Source: Mangrovivirga halotolerans
GTDB taxonomy: Bacteria; Bacteroidota; Bacteroidia; Cytophagales; Cyclobacteriaceae
Length of the DNA stretch: 64,000 nt
Assembly: GCF_026241165.1 (NCBI RefSeq)
Contig: NZ_JAPFQN010000002.1
Coordinates: forward strand, 248,001-312,000
Direction: 5' to 3'
Part shown: positions 1 to 9,433 of the stretch, piece after piece
Position numbering within the stretch: position 1 is the first letter of the stretch
Layout: each line of letters opens with the position of its first letter
Program-made: the position numbers and the translations under genes
Notes under the pieces: model-generated
Told to the model about the DNA's origin: nothing
The model's input: only the letters and a program-made list of their open reading frames with translations
Databases searched by the model: none

Positions 1-399
1 TGTCCAGTGCTTATTATCGGAAGCTTTTACAGTTCCCTCAGTCAGTTCTTCTTCTTTTTCCTCATTTGAATCTTCTTCTTTGGATTCTGAAGACTTTACC
101 TTTGTAACAGGGACTTCCTTCGTGCCGGAATTATTAGTTTCCTTTTTTTTCGGCGCTTTTGAGGGTGCAGATTCATACTTTTCAACCGGATTTGCCCACA
201 TCCCTCCGCCATAACCCGCTTTTATATCACTTTCGGATATGGGCCTGATATCGGGGTTCTTATCTTCTTCCTTTTCTTTGTCCACTGGATCGTTCTTTGC
301 TGTTTTTGGTTGCAGCAGTTTATTATCCGGCGTGGCTACCTTGATTTGATAATTAAATGAAGATGGATTACTTGCCCTGGCTTCTTGCTTTTCGCGCAT
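1..399 (-). CDS. Partial hydrophilic low-complexity protein, N-terminal 133 residues
   Basis: An open frame starts at an ATG at 399 and runs leftward without a stop off the window edge, so only the first 133 residues are visible. It begins MREKQEARASNPSS and is then rich in Lys, Glu, Ser, Pro and Asn with long charged stretches, as in a disordered linker. There is no signal peptide and no membrane segment. I do not recognise a family from this part. The leader carries a CTTTCAACCG motif 22-31 bp upstream, as do several genes in and around the injection-system locus, which is a weak hint of a shared context. The missing C-terminal part would define the function. Confidence 0.6.
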   Translation of the reverse strand, partial: MREKQEARASNPSSFNYQIKVATPDNKLLQPKTAKNDPVDKEKEEDKNPDIRPISESDIKAGYGGGMWANPVEKYESAPSKAPKKKETNNSGTKEVPVTKVKSSESKEEDSNEEKEEELTEGTVKASDNKHWT

Positions 400-1485
400 A
401 GTCAGTTAAAAAAATGTATTCGGTTGAAAGTGGGTTCAATATACTATGATGAGGGAAATATTACAATAGTTATTTTGAGGAAAAAGGAGGAGGATTAAGG
501 TTTATAGGGGGAATGGTTTGATGATTATTTTATTACTGTAATCCTTAAGCAGAATCCGAATACTTACCGGTCATTTTGATCCTCTTATACTGTAAGCCTA
601 AAGGGGAAACTGGTAGGAGGGATTTGTTTGTGAAAGGCAGTTTTTAATATTGGGTTCGAGTCAAAGGGAATTCAGTTAATTTATGAATCCTCTATTATGT
701 ATGGAACTTTATTTTTCTTCTTCATTTTTGTCTTGACACAAAAACGAAGCAAAAAAGTCAAGACACTATCAAATCTCCTACCGCCCAACCTGCCCACCCT
801 CGTGATATTGTCATTGCCACCGCACCCTTCTATGAAACATTTTAATAAGTTGAAATAATTTATTTTTTTGGATCTCGTATTCCGAACATATTGCATCAGC
901 ATTTATCTTATAGTCCTCTGTATCCCGAGACGATCCACTTTCTTCGGTATTAACGACAAATATCATCACAAGTGTCAGGATCTTTCAATTTGCGATGTGT
1001 ATTACTTATTATGCGAATCAATAGTAATCCTGGCTTACTAATTTCGGGTCAAGAGCAATCCTTTTTAATCTCTTAATTCTGTAAATCCTGATTCAGACTA
1101 ACTTTCTATTGTTCTTCTTAATCCGATCGTCTCATGATATGCACCTAGGGCTCACCTCAAGGTATTTGAAATAATGGTTTAGGTTTAGCTTTTGTTGTTT
1201 TATGTAGCAATTATAAATAGCAGTTTTTTGCTTTAAGACGAAATCTACCATAAAGCATTATCCATTCCCCTACCCGTCATTTCGATCGTCTCGTGCTGTA
1301 AGCCGAAAGGCGTAGCAGCAAGGAGAAATCTGTTTGTGAGAGGTAGAAACTCAACATATTGATTTCAATTGCAATAAAATTTACTGGGACTTCAAAAATT
1401 ATATTTACCTTAATACAATAGATTATTAATACTCAGAATTCTTAATATTTTTCAAATTCAATCTATCAACCAAAAGACAAATATT
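400..1485. other. Gene-poor region with degenerate interspersed repeats
   Basis: No convincing gene is seen. Positions about 571-643 hold a decayed copy of the CGTCATTTCGA...GAGAAATCTG repeat (ggtcattttgat ... gagggatttgtttg). Positions about 1125-1180 hold a decayed copy of the opposite half. From about 1180 the first copy of the 667-bp tandem unit begins, with an intact repeat half at about 1278-1345. A 73-codon minus-strand frame at 681-902 has biased composition, no homology I recognise and lies among repeats; I regard it as chance. Confidence 0.6.
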
Positions 1486-1785
1486 ATGACTAGAGGTGGA
1501 TCAGTCTACATCTTAACTAATAAAAAAAAGTCGGTACTCTATATTGGGGTAACTTCTAATCTTTTTGCAAGAATGTCAGATCACCTGGAAAAAACTAATC
1601 CAAGAAGTTTTGCAAGTAGATACAATTTAAATATGATTATTTACTATGAACACTTTCGTCATATTGAAGAAGCGATAGAAAGAGAAAAAGAATTAAAAAA
1701 GTGGCGAAGGGAAAAGAAAGAAATATTGATAAATAAGTTTAATCCAAAGTGGAATAATCTTATAAGTGACATTTCAGAATGTTAA
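1486..1785 (+). CDS. GIY-YIG domain nuclease-family protein, copy 1
   Basis: A 99-residue protein consisting of one GIY-YIG fold of the small YhbQ/UvrC-N type. The two signature strands are VYILT (Tyr8) and LYIGVTS (Tyr19-Ile-Gly), with the conserved Arg29 and a C-terminal KFNPKWNNL segment. Family members are nuclease-like domains; stand-alone small copies are common in Bacteroidota and their biological role is mostly unknown. The gene sits inside a 667-bp tandem repeat and differs from copy 2 by Pro39 against Ala39. The leader TCTATCAACC lies about 15-24 bp upstream of the ATG. Its link with the flanking repeats suggests it was moved or amplified with them, which is inference. Confidence 0.85.
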   Translation: MTRGGSVYILTNKKKSVLYIGVTSNLFARMSDHLEKTNPRSFASRYNLNMIIYYEHFRHIEEAIEREKELKKWRREKKEILINKFNPKWNNLISDISEC

Positions 1786-2152
1786 GTAAAGAATATAATT
1801 TCTTATTAAACAGATTTCTCACCACAAGGGATTCGAAATGACGTTTTAGGTTAAGCTTTTGTTATTTTATGTAGCAATTATAAATAGCAGTTTTTTGCTT
1901 TAAGACGAAATCTACCATAAAGCATTATCCATTCCCCTACCCGTCATTTCGATCGTCTCGTGCTGTAAGCCGAAAGGCGTAGCAGCAAGGAGAAATCTGT
2001 TTGTGAGAGGTAGAAACTCAACATATTGATTTCAATTGCAATAAAATTTACTGGGACTTCAAAAATTATATTTACCTTAATACAATAGATTATTAATACT
2101 CAGAATTCTTAATATTTTTCAAATTCAATCTATCAACCAAAAGACAAATATT

Positions 2153-2452
2153 ATGACTAGAGGTGGATCAGTCTACATCTTAACTAATAAAAAAAAGTCG
2201 GTACTCTATATTGGGGTAACTTCTAATCTTTTTGCAAGAATGTCAGATCACCTGGAAAAAACTAATGCAAGAAGTTTTGCAAGTAGATACAATTTAAATA
2301 TGATTATTTACTATGAACACTTTCGTCATATTGAAGAAGCGATAGAAAGAGAAAAAGAATTAAAAAAGTGGCGAAGGGAAAAGAAAGAAATATTGATAAA
2401 TAAGTTTAATCCAAAGTGGAATAATCTTATAAGTGACATTTCAGAATGTTAA
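2153..2452 (+). CDS. GIY-YIG domain nuclease-family protein, copy 2
   Basis: Second copy of the 99-residue GIY-YIG protein, at exactly +667 bp from the first. It keeps all signature residues (Tyr8, Tyr19, Arg29, and Glu residues in the IEEAIEREKELKKW helix). The only protein difference is Ala39 in place of Pro39. Its upstream 300 bp and downstream 70 bp are also duplicated, so both copies should be expressed in the same way. Two near-identical intact frames argue that the sequence was recently copied rather than decaying. Confidence 0.85.
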   Translation: MTRGGSVYILTNKKKSVLYIGVTSNLFARMSDHLEKTNARSFASRYNLNMIIYYEHFRHIEEAIEREKELKKWRREKKEILINKFNPKWNNLISDISEC

Positions 2453-2954
2453 GTAAAGAATATAATTTCTTATTAAACAGATTTCTCACCACAAGGGATT
2501 CGAAATGACGTTTTAGGTTAAGCTTTTGTTATTTTATGTAGCAATTATAAATAGCAGTTTTTTGCTTTAAGACGAAATCTACCATAAAGCATTATCCATT
2601 CCCCTACCCTTCATTTCGATCGTCTCGTGCTGTAAGCCGAAAGGCGTAGCTGCAAGGAGAAATCTGTTTGTGAGAGGTAGAAGGCAATGATATCTAAATT
2701 ATAAGTGAAAGATTTTACTGACGACTTCATGTCAGCACCTACGGCTCACCACAAGGGATTCGAAATGACGTTTTAGGTTTAGCTTTTGTTGTATTATGTA
2801 GCAATTATAAATAGCAGTTTTTCACTTAAAGGATAAATCTGTCTGCAAGTCTACAGTAGACTCAACAAAACACAGTTCTTAACCCTATTACTACCACTTA
2901 TAAAAAACAAAAGCCCGTTAAAAACGGGCTCAATAGAATAGAGAGGATATGATA
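2453..2954. other. Intergenic repeats and transcription end region
   Basis: Contains the partial third copy of the 667-bp unit and a long form of the right repeat half (about 2710-2770, with the small inverted repeat CTGAC...GTCAG followed by accacaagggattcgaaatgacg). Next come about 100 bp with no recognisable feature, and a terminator hairpin at 2912-2930 for the minus-strand lipoprotein gene. Confidence 0.6.
2912..2930 (-). terminator. Rho-independent terminator of the 2955-8571 minus-strand unit
   Basis: Perfect 8-bp stem AGCCCGTT / AACGGGCT with a 3-base A loop. On the minus strand it is followed by TTGTTTTTTATA. It lies 25 bp past the stop codon of the propeller-like lipoprotein gene. 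Confidence 0.8.
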
Positions 2955-4130
2955 TTAATCCACCAATAAACCTTTGTCGCTTGTTTTAATTAATTCTAAA
3001 ATGCTATTATTGGAAATTGTCGAGGTACTTAGTAATACATAATTACCATCACTTGATTGAAGAACATCTGCTCCACGATCATTGGAACTACCTCCAAAAT
3101 ATTTTTTCCATTGTACGTTACCTTTACTATCGGTTTTTATAAGGATAATTTGTTCATCATCGGTCTCGTAGTTTGTCGTTCCGGTAACGATAAATCCCCC
3201 ATCGGAAGTTTTACTTACTGCAGAAGCCTTTTGACCTCCTGATTCTTCAATCTCTGACTCCCATAAAAGACCATTACCATCACGATTAACCATAGCAAGA
3301 ATAATGTTACTATTAATCCCTTCATCACGGGTTCCAACAACGATATATCCTATTCCTGCATCATCCATGTCTGCAGCTTCCTGATTCTCATATGGCATTA
3401 AATAATCCCATAAAACCTGACCATCTAGGTTGGTAGAAGTTACTCTGATATTCTTGGTAAATGAATTTTCACCTCTAACGGTTCCACTCCAAACAAGATT
3501 ATCATTTGTGGACTGTAACACCATATTGACACTATCCTGATTATTTAAAAAACCATAATCTCTATATAGGGTATCCTGAGCTACCAGATCTAACTCAGAT
3601 ATTACCATCTCGCTACCTTCATCGTCATCTCGGTTTAACATTACCATCAGGGATCCTGAATTGGAATTAAAAATTCTCAAACCCCGCTCCATACGATTTG
3701 GCAGTCCAAAAGAAGCTGAATCAATCACTTCGCCAGTTGTTGGATTTAATGAAATAAGCGCACCATTTTCATCTTCCGTTTCATTATTGGTTATCAGTCC
3801 GGTAACATATAAGTTACCATCTGCAGCAATTACTCCATCCGTACCAAAATCGGTAAAGGATCCTCCGATCACTTGTTCCCAGACGAGATTTCCGCGGCTA
3901 TCACTTTTAATCACCAGGATATCTGAATCTCCCCCACTGAGTTTTTCCGTACTCCCTACAATTAAATACCCTCCGTCAGCTAGTTGACTAACCCGGTAAG
4001 ACTGATCGTCATTTGCATTTCCGTAAAACTTATTGAAATAAGGTGACTCACTCTCTCCGACAAATGCATCGGTGGTACAACCACCGAGCATTGCCGTCAC
4101 TAGCATTGTTGATAAGATTCTTTTTATCAT
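2955..4130 (-). CDS. Lipoprotein with beta-propeller-like repeats
   Basis: 391 residues. The N-terminus is a lipoprotein signal ending in the lipobox LGGC with Cys18. The rest is made of repeats of the type 'IKSDSRGNLVWEQVIGGS...GNLYVTG' (about residues 70-113) and 'IKTDSKGNVQWKKYFGGS...GNYVLLS' (about 331-371). Such repeats are typical of surface beta-propellers in Bacteroidota. No catalytic residues are recognised. The start overlaps the 3' end of the upstream 1234-aa gene by 4 bp (ATGA), so the two are translationally coupled. It is probably an outer-membrane or surface partner of that secreted protein; the binding target is unknown. Confidence 0.85.
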   Translation of the reverse strand: MIKRILSTMLVTAMLGGCTTDAFVGESESPYFNKFYGNANDDQSYRVSQLADGGYLIVGSTEKLSGGDSDILVIKSDSRGNLVWEQVIGGSFTDFGTDGVIAADGNLYVTGLITNNETEDENGALISLNPTTGEVIDSASFGLPNRMERGLRIFNSNSGSLMVMLNRDDDEGSEMVISELDLVAQDTLYRDYGFLNNQDSVNMVLQSTNDNLVWSGTVRGENSFTKNIRVTSTNLDGQVLWDYLMPYENQEAADMDDAGIGYIVVGTRDEGINSNIILAMVNRDGNGLLWESEIEESGGQKASAVSKTSDGGFIVTGTTNYETDDEQIILIKTDSKGNVQWKKYFGGSSNDRGADVLQSSDGNYVLLSTSTISNNSILELIKTSDKGLLVD

Positions 4131-7100
4131 TTGATTATACTAAACTTCTTAACTACAGGTGTATTTTCCCCTTCTTCCATTATCTGGATATAATACATCC
4201 CTGATGAATAATTAAATGTGTTGATTTGTTTGTTTTGAGTGCCTTCAATAACACCGGATTCGATCATGTTTCCATGAAGGGAATAAATGGTGTATTCAGC
4301 TTTCCCGCTAAATTGTTTTGGTACTCTTATGGTTAATTTTTCATTGGCAGGATTCGGATAAAGCAGATAATCACTACTTGTCAATTCGTCATCCACGCCA
4401 GTGATGATATTTGGCACTGGCAATCCATTTACCAAATCTTCTGAAGCTCCCTGAACTATTTCCTTCGTCTGTTCGATATCCTGAGCCCTGAATAAATAAG
4501 CCACCAGAGTATATTCTTTATCTATATCCAGTCCATTATAATAATCAGTCATCCAGGTCAGATTAACCACTTCTTCACGTGTGGTATCCTCATCGATCCA
4601 ATCTCCGATAATGGTAGTTCCTCCTGCATTTGGAATGAATTTTCTTAAAACATTTTTGTAAATCATTCCATCAACTTCGAATTGCTTCTGTACCATCCCA
4701 ACCATGAGCACCAGGTCGTCTTCGATGTCTTCACCGGTAATATTTTTAGTGATACGGACTTCTATATCAATTTTATCGGGATGCTCTGTTAGGTTAAGAT
4801 CGATATTAAATGGTGAGGCAACGAGCGATCTGCGATCGTAGACTTTTTCTCCATAGCCATTTTCATTAATTGGAAAATCGACATCTTTACCGAAATAACC
4901 GTCAATTACTGATCTTGGAGCTTCATCTATACCATAATGTAGACGCTTTGCACTAAAATCAGCCGGGTTATATTGAAAGACCGGATCCTCGTTTGGACTA
5001 TTTATGTGATAGCGGATATCGATCACACTTTCTTCTTTATCTGCTAAAAATTCATCCAGGTATTCTACAGACCTTTGCATTTCACCGTCGTCCTTAACAT
5101 TGCTCAGGAATGTTTCAATAACCATTGTCCGGTTTCGTGAAACAATCGAAAACTTATTCAGGCCGAATCCTTTTAACTCCGGACCAACCGGGTTATCAGC
5201 ATTCGAACCAAACATGAATCTGAATTTTATAGGTTCGCCGGCAGCATCGCTTTGTAAAGTTTGAAGCTGAAATGCCGCTTTTTGCCAATCTAAATCCCCA
5301 GCCCATCCTTCACGCTCTAAATTGTTACCTTCCGTACCGGGAGCTCCAAGCAGGTTGGCTGCGTTATACCAGCCTAATCCACCATCTTTTGATCCCAGTT
5401 TTGACCATGTTCTTCCGCCGTCATAGCTATATTCAAGCACTACTCCATCGGCCTGAATATCTGTTTTAGAGGCTATATCAAGATCGAGCATTGGGAATTG
5501 TATTCCTTCCGGTTCAAGGATAAAACAAGGAGTTTCCAGATAAGATGACTCATTATTATAATAAGTAGTATCCTTATTTAAATTAGTCGCCCAGACACCT
5601 GCTGACCCTTGCCAGGTATCATTTAAAATCCATGAGGACGAATCATTTTCTAGCTGACCATTAATTTGACCGGAAGAAATCCAACCCTCATAATTTTCCT
5701 CATCAAAATCCTGGATGTAATTATACACATTAAAAACCGGCTGAATGAAGATGTTTTTGGTGATGCTATCAGCACAACCCACATCAGTTGTCACAGCAAA
5801 AGTAACCGGCTTTAAACCGGTAGTATCAAATACAGTTTCAATGACACTCACATCGGTCATTTCTTCTGAATTATTATTATAATACCATCTTACACTAGCT
5901 ACCTCATCAAATTCATTAGTATTTAGTATTTCCGGGTTTAAATAAGTAGTATCGTCGGAACATCCACCAAAATATGAAAAATCTAATTTCGGGTAAGCAC
6001 CAATAGTAATTACTTCACGATTTGAAACACCAACGCATCCTTTATTTGTTTCTACCACTAATTCGACCGGATATGAACCTCTTTCCTTATAAGCTTTAAA
6101 TCCTGTAGATGTTTTTAAATCATCTCCATCACCAAACGACCATTGATAAGTCGCATTAGATTTTTCTAATTCCGATAAATTATCAGTTGATGTAAATTCT
6201 ACCCCTTCATTAACACAAGCAGTTTCATCAAAGGAAATGCTAGGTGTAGGAGTTTTATTTATAGTTATCGATATCGGATCACTTTCCTGAGTACAATAAT
6301 TAGGATCAGCTCCATTATAATTATAAACGTACCTGTACGAGTAGGTTCCATATTCTAAAGAACTAGGAATTATTTGGTTGTCATTCTTAGAGTTAAAATC
6401 CACCCCATTCGTACTTATTTGAAATTTTCCATCAGCCTCATTCGGAACACCCAATGTCTCATTACCAAAAGATACTTGTATTTGTCGAGCCTGCGAATCG
6501 CCTTTACAAAACTCATTTTCACCTGATTCAATTGAAATAATAGGATTCGATGGTTCTTTAAGAGAAATCCTAGCTACTACTACGTCTTTAGTCGAAGGAT
6601 TGAGAATTACATTGCATGTATTACTACCAATGAGTGTTTGTTCAGTGCTATATCTTAATTTTAGAGTAATATTATCTCCAGCTGGCACCTCAGAAAGATC
6701 CAGGGTTCCTCTTATACCATAACCAATCAAAATCCCTTCCTCCATAACCTCATAATAGGTAATATTTGAAATGCCATTTTCTATGATTTGACCATTACCA
6801 TTATCAATAATTGGTGTTAATCCTTCAACAATTTTTTCTTCATATTGATAAAAACAATAATTTGGTATAGGTTCTTCACCTATGGGATCTTTCGGAACAA
6901 TTATATCAATAGGTTCTTCCTCGATAGGAAAAGCCATCAAAGGAGTTGAGTCATCATTAAGTTCCACTCCTGCTTTATAGGTACCATTAATATCTTCTGT
7001 GTGCTCAATAGCGTTATATAATCGTTTAATTCCGCTAAGTGTATCTGTGAAATTTTTAATTAGCAAAGAAAAGTCAAAGTTGGCTACTTCTACACCCCTG

Positions 7101-7831
7101 CAAAAATCATTTTCCGCTCGGATTTCTGAATCTCCGTATTGAATCTTATTTTCTGAATCAGTAATGTTTACTAAAATTGTTTTTGAATCAGTACAAACCA
7201 AATTATCACTCTCATAGGTAAAATTAGTTTCATAAGTGATATTAATCGCTTTTGGGGCTAATAATAAAGAAGGATAAAACCTATATCCATCGATAAATTC
7301 GTAAACCGCTTCGCCTTTAAAAGTACCCACAGTACCCTCAGGGTTTGCAGGGGTTAGTTCTTGAGCTACCAATGGCACATAATCTTCATCATTAGTAAAA
7401 CTGGTTCGATCCATATTGAAACCATCTGAGGAAGGAGATTGGCGGACAGTTATAGTAGCAACATTTGTGATGTCTTCATAAGTAGGATTTTGACCGCCTG
7501 ATTTTAATCTAACCTTTACTTCATATTGTCCATCATAATCTGTTGTGAATTCAAAAGAGTTTGTAAACATAGATGTACCAAAAAAATCTATGCTGACAAA
7601 CCCTTCATCAGTAAGAACTACTTTTTCATTATTAGAATTTGTATAGTATAGTTCATATCTATCCTCTTCATTGTTTTGATAATCATTTCTTATGTGAAAA
7701 TAAAAATTAACTACACTTCCTTGGCATATAGTTTTTTCCCTTGCCTGATTTAAATCTAAATACAAATTTGTTTGGGCAAAAGAATTACAATAAATGGCAA
7801 AAAAAATGCTTATAAGAATAGTGAATCTCAT
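4127..7831 (-). CDS. Large secreted PKD-domain protein with type IX sorting domain
   Basis: 1234 residues. A signal peptide (about residues 1-19, ending NSFAQ) is followed by a stretch with Ig-like character. A PKD domain with YQWSFGDGDD is centred near residue 565. A jelly-roll-like segment with 'LEYSYDGGRTWSKLG' lies near 790-810. The last 80 residues are a type IX sorting domain (YPNPANEKLTIRVP ... SGMYYIQI ... KKFSIIK). Such proteins are exported by Sec, moved across the outer membrane by the T9SS and anchored or released. No enzyme motif is seen; an adhesin or surface-layer role is likely. Its ATG overlaps the stop of the LamG lipoprotein gene upstream (TAATG). It appears to be the only intact member of a partner family that has decayed next to the other LamG genes. 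Confidence 0.9.
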   Translation of the reverse strand: MRFTILISIFFAIYCNSFAQTNLYLDLNQAREKTICQGSVVNFYFHIRNDYQNNEEDRYELYYTNSNNEKVVLTDEGFVSIDFFGTSMFTNSFEFTTDYDGQYEVKVRLKSGGQNPTYEDITNVATITVRQSPSSDGFNMDRTSFTNDEDYVPLVAQELTPANPEGTVGTFKGEAVYEFIDGYRFYPSLLLAPKAINITYETNFTYESDNLVCTDSKTILVNITDSENKIQYGDSEIRAENDFCRGVEVANFDFSLLIKNFTDTLSGIKRLYNAIEHTEDINGTYKAGVELNDDSTPLMAFPIEEEPIDIIVPKDPIGEEPIPNYCFYQYEEKIVEGLTPIIDNGNGQIIENGISNITYYEVMEEGILIGYGIRGTLDLSEVPAGDNITLKLRYSTEQTLIGSNTCNVILNPSTKDVVVARISLKEPSNPIISIESGENEFCKGDSQARQIQVSFGNETLGVPNEADGKFQISTNGVDFNSKNDNQIIPSSLEYGTYSYRYVYNYNGADPNYCTQESDPISITINKTPTPSISFDETACVNEGVEFTSTDNLSELEKSNATYQWSFGDGDDLKTSTGFKAYKERGSYPVELVVETNKGCVGVSNREVITIGAYPKLDFSYFGGCSDDTTYLNPEILNTNEFDEVASVRWYYNNNSEEMTDVSVIETVFDTTGLKPVTFAVTTDVGCADSITKNIFIQPVFNVYNYIQDFDEENYEGWISSGQINGQLENDSSSWILNDTWQGSAGVWATNLNKDTTYYNNESSYLETPCFILEPEGIQFPMLDLDIASKTDIQADGVVLEYSYDGGRTWSKLGSKDGGLGWYNAANLLGAPGTEGNNLEREGWAGDLDWQKAAFQLQTLQSDAAGEPIKFRFMFGSNADNPVGPELKGFGLNKFSIVSRNRTMVIETFLSNVKDDGEMQRSVEYLDEFLADKEESVIDIRYHINSPNEDPVFQYNPADFSAKRLHYGIDEAPRSVIDGYFGKDVDFPINENGYGEKVYDRRSLVASPFNIDLNLTEHPDKIDIEVRITKNITGEDIEDDLVLMVGMVQKQFEVDGMIYKNVLRKFIPNAGGTTIIGDWIDEDTTREEVVNLTWMTDYYNGLDIDKEYTLVAYLFRAQDIEQTKEIVQGASEDLVNGLPVPNIITGVDDELTSSDYLLYPNPANEKLTIRVPKQFSGKAEYTIYSLHGNMIESGVIEGTQNKQINTFNYSSGMYYIQIMEEGENTPVVKKFSIIK

Positions 7832-8571
7832 TATTTAGTAAATGTTTGTTGATATAATTCTTTTACCTCACTATCAGTTAAAGCTTTCTTATAAATTGTA
7901 AAATCATCAAGTGCCCCAGAAAAACCATCCTCTCCAATGTTTGGACCACCGTTTTTATATGAAGAAGTATTTCCATTATTCTGACCAACTAATTCACCAT
8001 CCAAATAAAACTTCAATATTCCATTAGAATTATCCCAGGTTATACTCAAAAAATGCCAATCTCCTGGATTTGATATAGATATTTTTAGATCATCACTTTC
8101 ATAAGAAGTATGATTATCTGCAAGAAACATACTTGATTCTTTATCATACCAGATTCGAAGTTCAAAATTATTTCTTAGGATCGTTCCTGAGGTCAAACTT
8201 TTTAGCCATATCCCATAGCTTACGTCTCCTACATATGTAAATTTATCTGAAGTCCCTTGGAACGTATTTAAGTTATTCGTTGTCTCTATTTTATAAGCAC
8301 TATTTAGATTACCATATCTGTCAGCAGTTAACTCGGCAGGTTTAGGAGTACCATAAAAACCACCATTTGCAGAGTCCCCAACACCACTCTCATCATTCAT
8401 ATTACCATTCATTGGATAAAAAGCTACCAGTCCATCACGTGGAATATCAATAACTTCTGGCTCCTCGTTTTTAGGTTCGGTACCTTCTTCGTCTGAACAC
8501 GATGTAATAAATGAAAATACGGAAATGAATACAAGAGCGAGTAGCCCCTGGCTTAGTTGATTGAATCGCAT
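7831..8571 (-). CDS. LamG-type surface lipoprotein A
   Basis: 246 residues. Lipobox ITSC with Cys25, then an acidic linker (SDEEGTEPKNEEPE), which resembles the surface-export signal of Bacteroidota lipoproteins, then one LamG/concanavalin-like domain from about residue 45. LamG hallmarks are DGLVAFYPMNGNMNDESG, 'WHFLSITWDN', 'FYLDGELVGQ' and the C-terminal 'SGALDDFTIYKKALTDSEVKELY'. LamG domains bind glycans or proteins; the ligand here is unknown. The stop overlaps the start of the 1234-aa T9SS protein. This is one of five paralogues; the first ~100 residues are almost the same as in paralogues C and D, after which the sequences diverge. Confidence 0.9.
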   Translation of the reverse strand: MRFNQLSQGLLALVFISVFSFITSCSDEEGTEPKNEEPEVIDIPRDGLVAFYPMNGNMNDESGVGDSANGGFYGTPKPAELTADRYGNLNSAYKIETTNNLNTFQGTSDKFTYVGDVSYGIWLKSLTSGTILRNNFELRIWYDKESSMFLADNHTSYESDDLKISISNPGDWHFLSITWDNSNGILKFYLDGELVGQNNGNTSSYKNGGPNIGEDGFSGALDDFTIYKKALTDSEVKELYQQTFTK

Positions 8572-8707
8572 GTCTAAAAATCCTTTTGGTTGATTAAAAA
8601 AATTATATCAGTCGTAAATATATATGATGAGATTTAATAAAAAAAATATTTTCTTTAAGTAATATCTTTGAGTTCAGTATTTCACTTTAAAAATCCATGG
8701 TTAGGCA

Positions 8708-9256
8708 TTATTCAATTATCGTTACTTTTAGTAAACCCTTCTTGTTTCCACAGTAATCTCTTGCAGAGCTATATAAATATTCTTCCGGCTCATCAACTAT
8801 CTCTGCCTCTACTGGATTATTATGAATATAAGCTAACTTTTGATTGATGAATTTATTCGTTTCTAATAAAACAGGATGATTTCCATCCTGCCATACTTTA
8901 TAATTCTTAATTCTTTTTAATCGTGATCCGGCATTCTTGAAAGCTCGTAATAACCATTCTTTTCTACTTTCATTGATGATATCTAGCTCCTTTATGATCT
9001 TTTTGGAAACATATTTTTTAAAATCTCTCAATATAGCAGATAGTTCTATCCCTTCGGTACTACCAATTAAATGAATATGACTCGGCATAATACACCAGGA
9101 ATAAATTATTAATCCCTTATTTTCCTGACAATGTTTCAATGAATCAATTACTATATACCTGAAATGTTTTTGGGTAAAGAGGTCTATCCAATGAACAACT
9201 GTACAAGTGACAAAATAAATTCCTTTAGGATCAGAAAATTTATATTTCTCTGACAT
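8708..9256 (-). CDS. REP-associated tyrosine transposase (RAYT), copy 1
   Basis: 182 residues of the Y1 transposase / IS200-like HUH superfamily. The HUH motif is in MPSHIHLI (His60, His62) and the probable nucleophile is Tyr143 in LAYIHNNPVEAEIV. RAYT proteins act on short palindromic repeats and are usually single-copy domesticated genes. Here it lies between a decayed secreted-protein gene and LamG A. A hairpin with the loop TTACGCTATCGCTAAA is 24 bp upstream of its start. All key residues are present, so it may be active. Gly65 replaces the Val of copies 2 and 3 just after the HUH motif. Confidence 0.9.
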   Translation of the reverse strand: MSEKYKFSDPKGIYFVTCTVVHWIDLFTQKHFRYIVIDSLKHCQENKGLIIYSWCIMPSHIHLIGSTEGIELSAILRDFKKYVSKKIIKELDIINESRKEWLLRAFKNAGSRLKRIKNYKVWQDGNHPVLLETNKFINQKLAYIHNNPVEAEIVDEPEEYLYSSARDYCGNKKGLLKVTIIE

Positions 9257-9279
9257 GTGTAGCTGCTTTTATTTACAAA

Positions 9280-9303
9280 CGCGTTACGCTATCGCTAAAC
9301 GCG
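9280..9303. repeat. RAYT-upstream hairpin, CGCG stem
   Basis: CGCG, then the 16-base loop TTACGCTATCGCTAAA, then CGCG, located 24 bp upstream of RAYT copy 1. The same block recurs upstream of copy 2 (10786-10809). The identical loop with an unrelated stem occurs upstream of RAYT copy 3 (14263-14294) and in two relics (16898-16929, 18132-18163). Confidence 0.75.
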
Positions 9304-9316
9304 CTCGATCGGGGTT

Positions 9317-9433
9317 TTGACAAATGGTTTTTTCGGTCTCTTCTTGTAAAGAGACATATAGTTTTACAGTACCAAAAGAAAAAGAATAAAATGTTGATAC
9401 GATAAAAAAACAAATAAATAAGTTGACCTTCAT
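9317..9433 (-). pseudogene. 5' relic of a T9SS-type secreted protein gene, next to LamG B
   Basis: The ATG overlaps the LamG B stop (TAATG), exactly as in the intact pair at 7831. The reading frame encodes about 39 codons starting MKVNLFICFFIVST, a signal peptide. It then reads KLYVSLQEETEKTICQ, which aligns with LYLDLNQAREKTICQ at the N-terminus of the intact 1234-aa protein. Similarity stops where the RAYT-associated block (CCCCGATCGAGCGCG on the minus strand) begins. The rest of the gene is missing. Confidence 0.75.

Larger units (their letters stand above)
1180..2825. repeat. 667-bp tandem duplication (two full copies plus partial copies)
   Basis: Landmarks recur at a constant spacing of 667 bp: tatgtagcaa at 1201, 1868 and 2535, and the GIY-YIG start codons at 1486 and 2153. 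Copy 1 spans about 1180-1846 and copy 2 about 1847-2513. A third copy keeps only the first 170 bp, to about 2682, and a further stub of about 50 bp begins near 2773. Each unit starts with the end of one repeat half, contains a CGTCATTTCGA half, and then a GIY-YIG gene. Copies 1 and 2 are almost identical, so the duplication is recent or kept homogeneous by conversion. Confidence 0.9.

Noticed and set aside
681-902. 73-codon minus-strand open frame
   Set aside because: Biased composition, no start context and lies in a repeat-rich spacer; no family resemblance.
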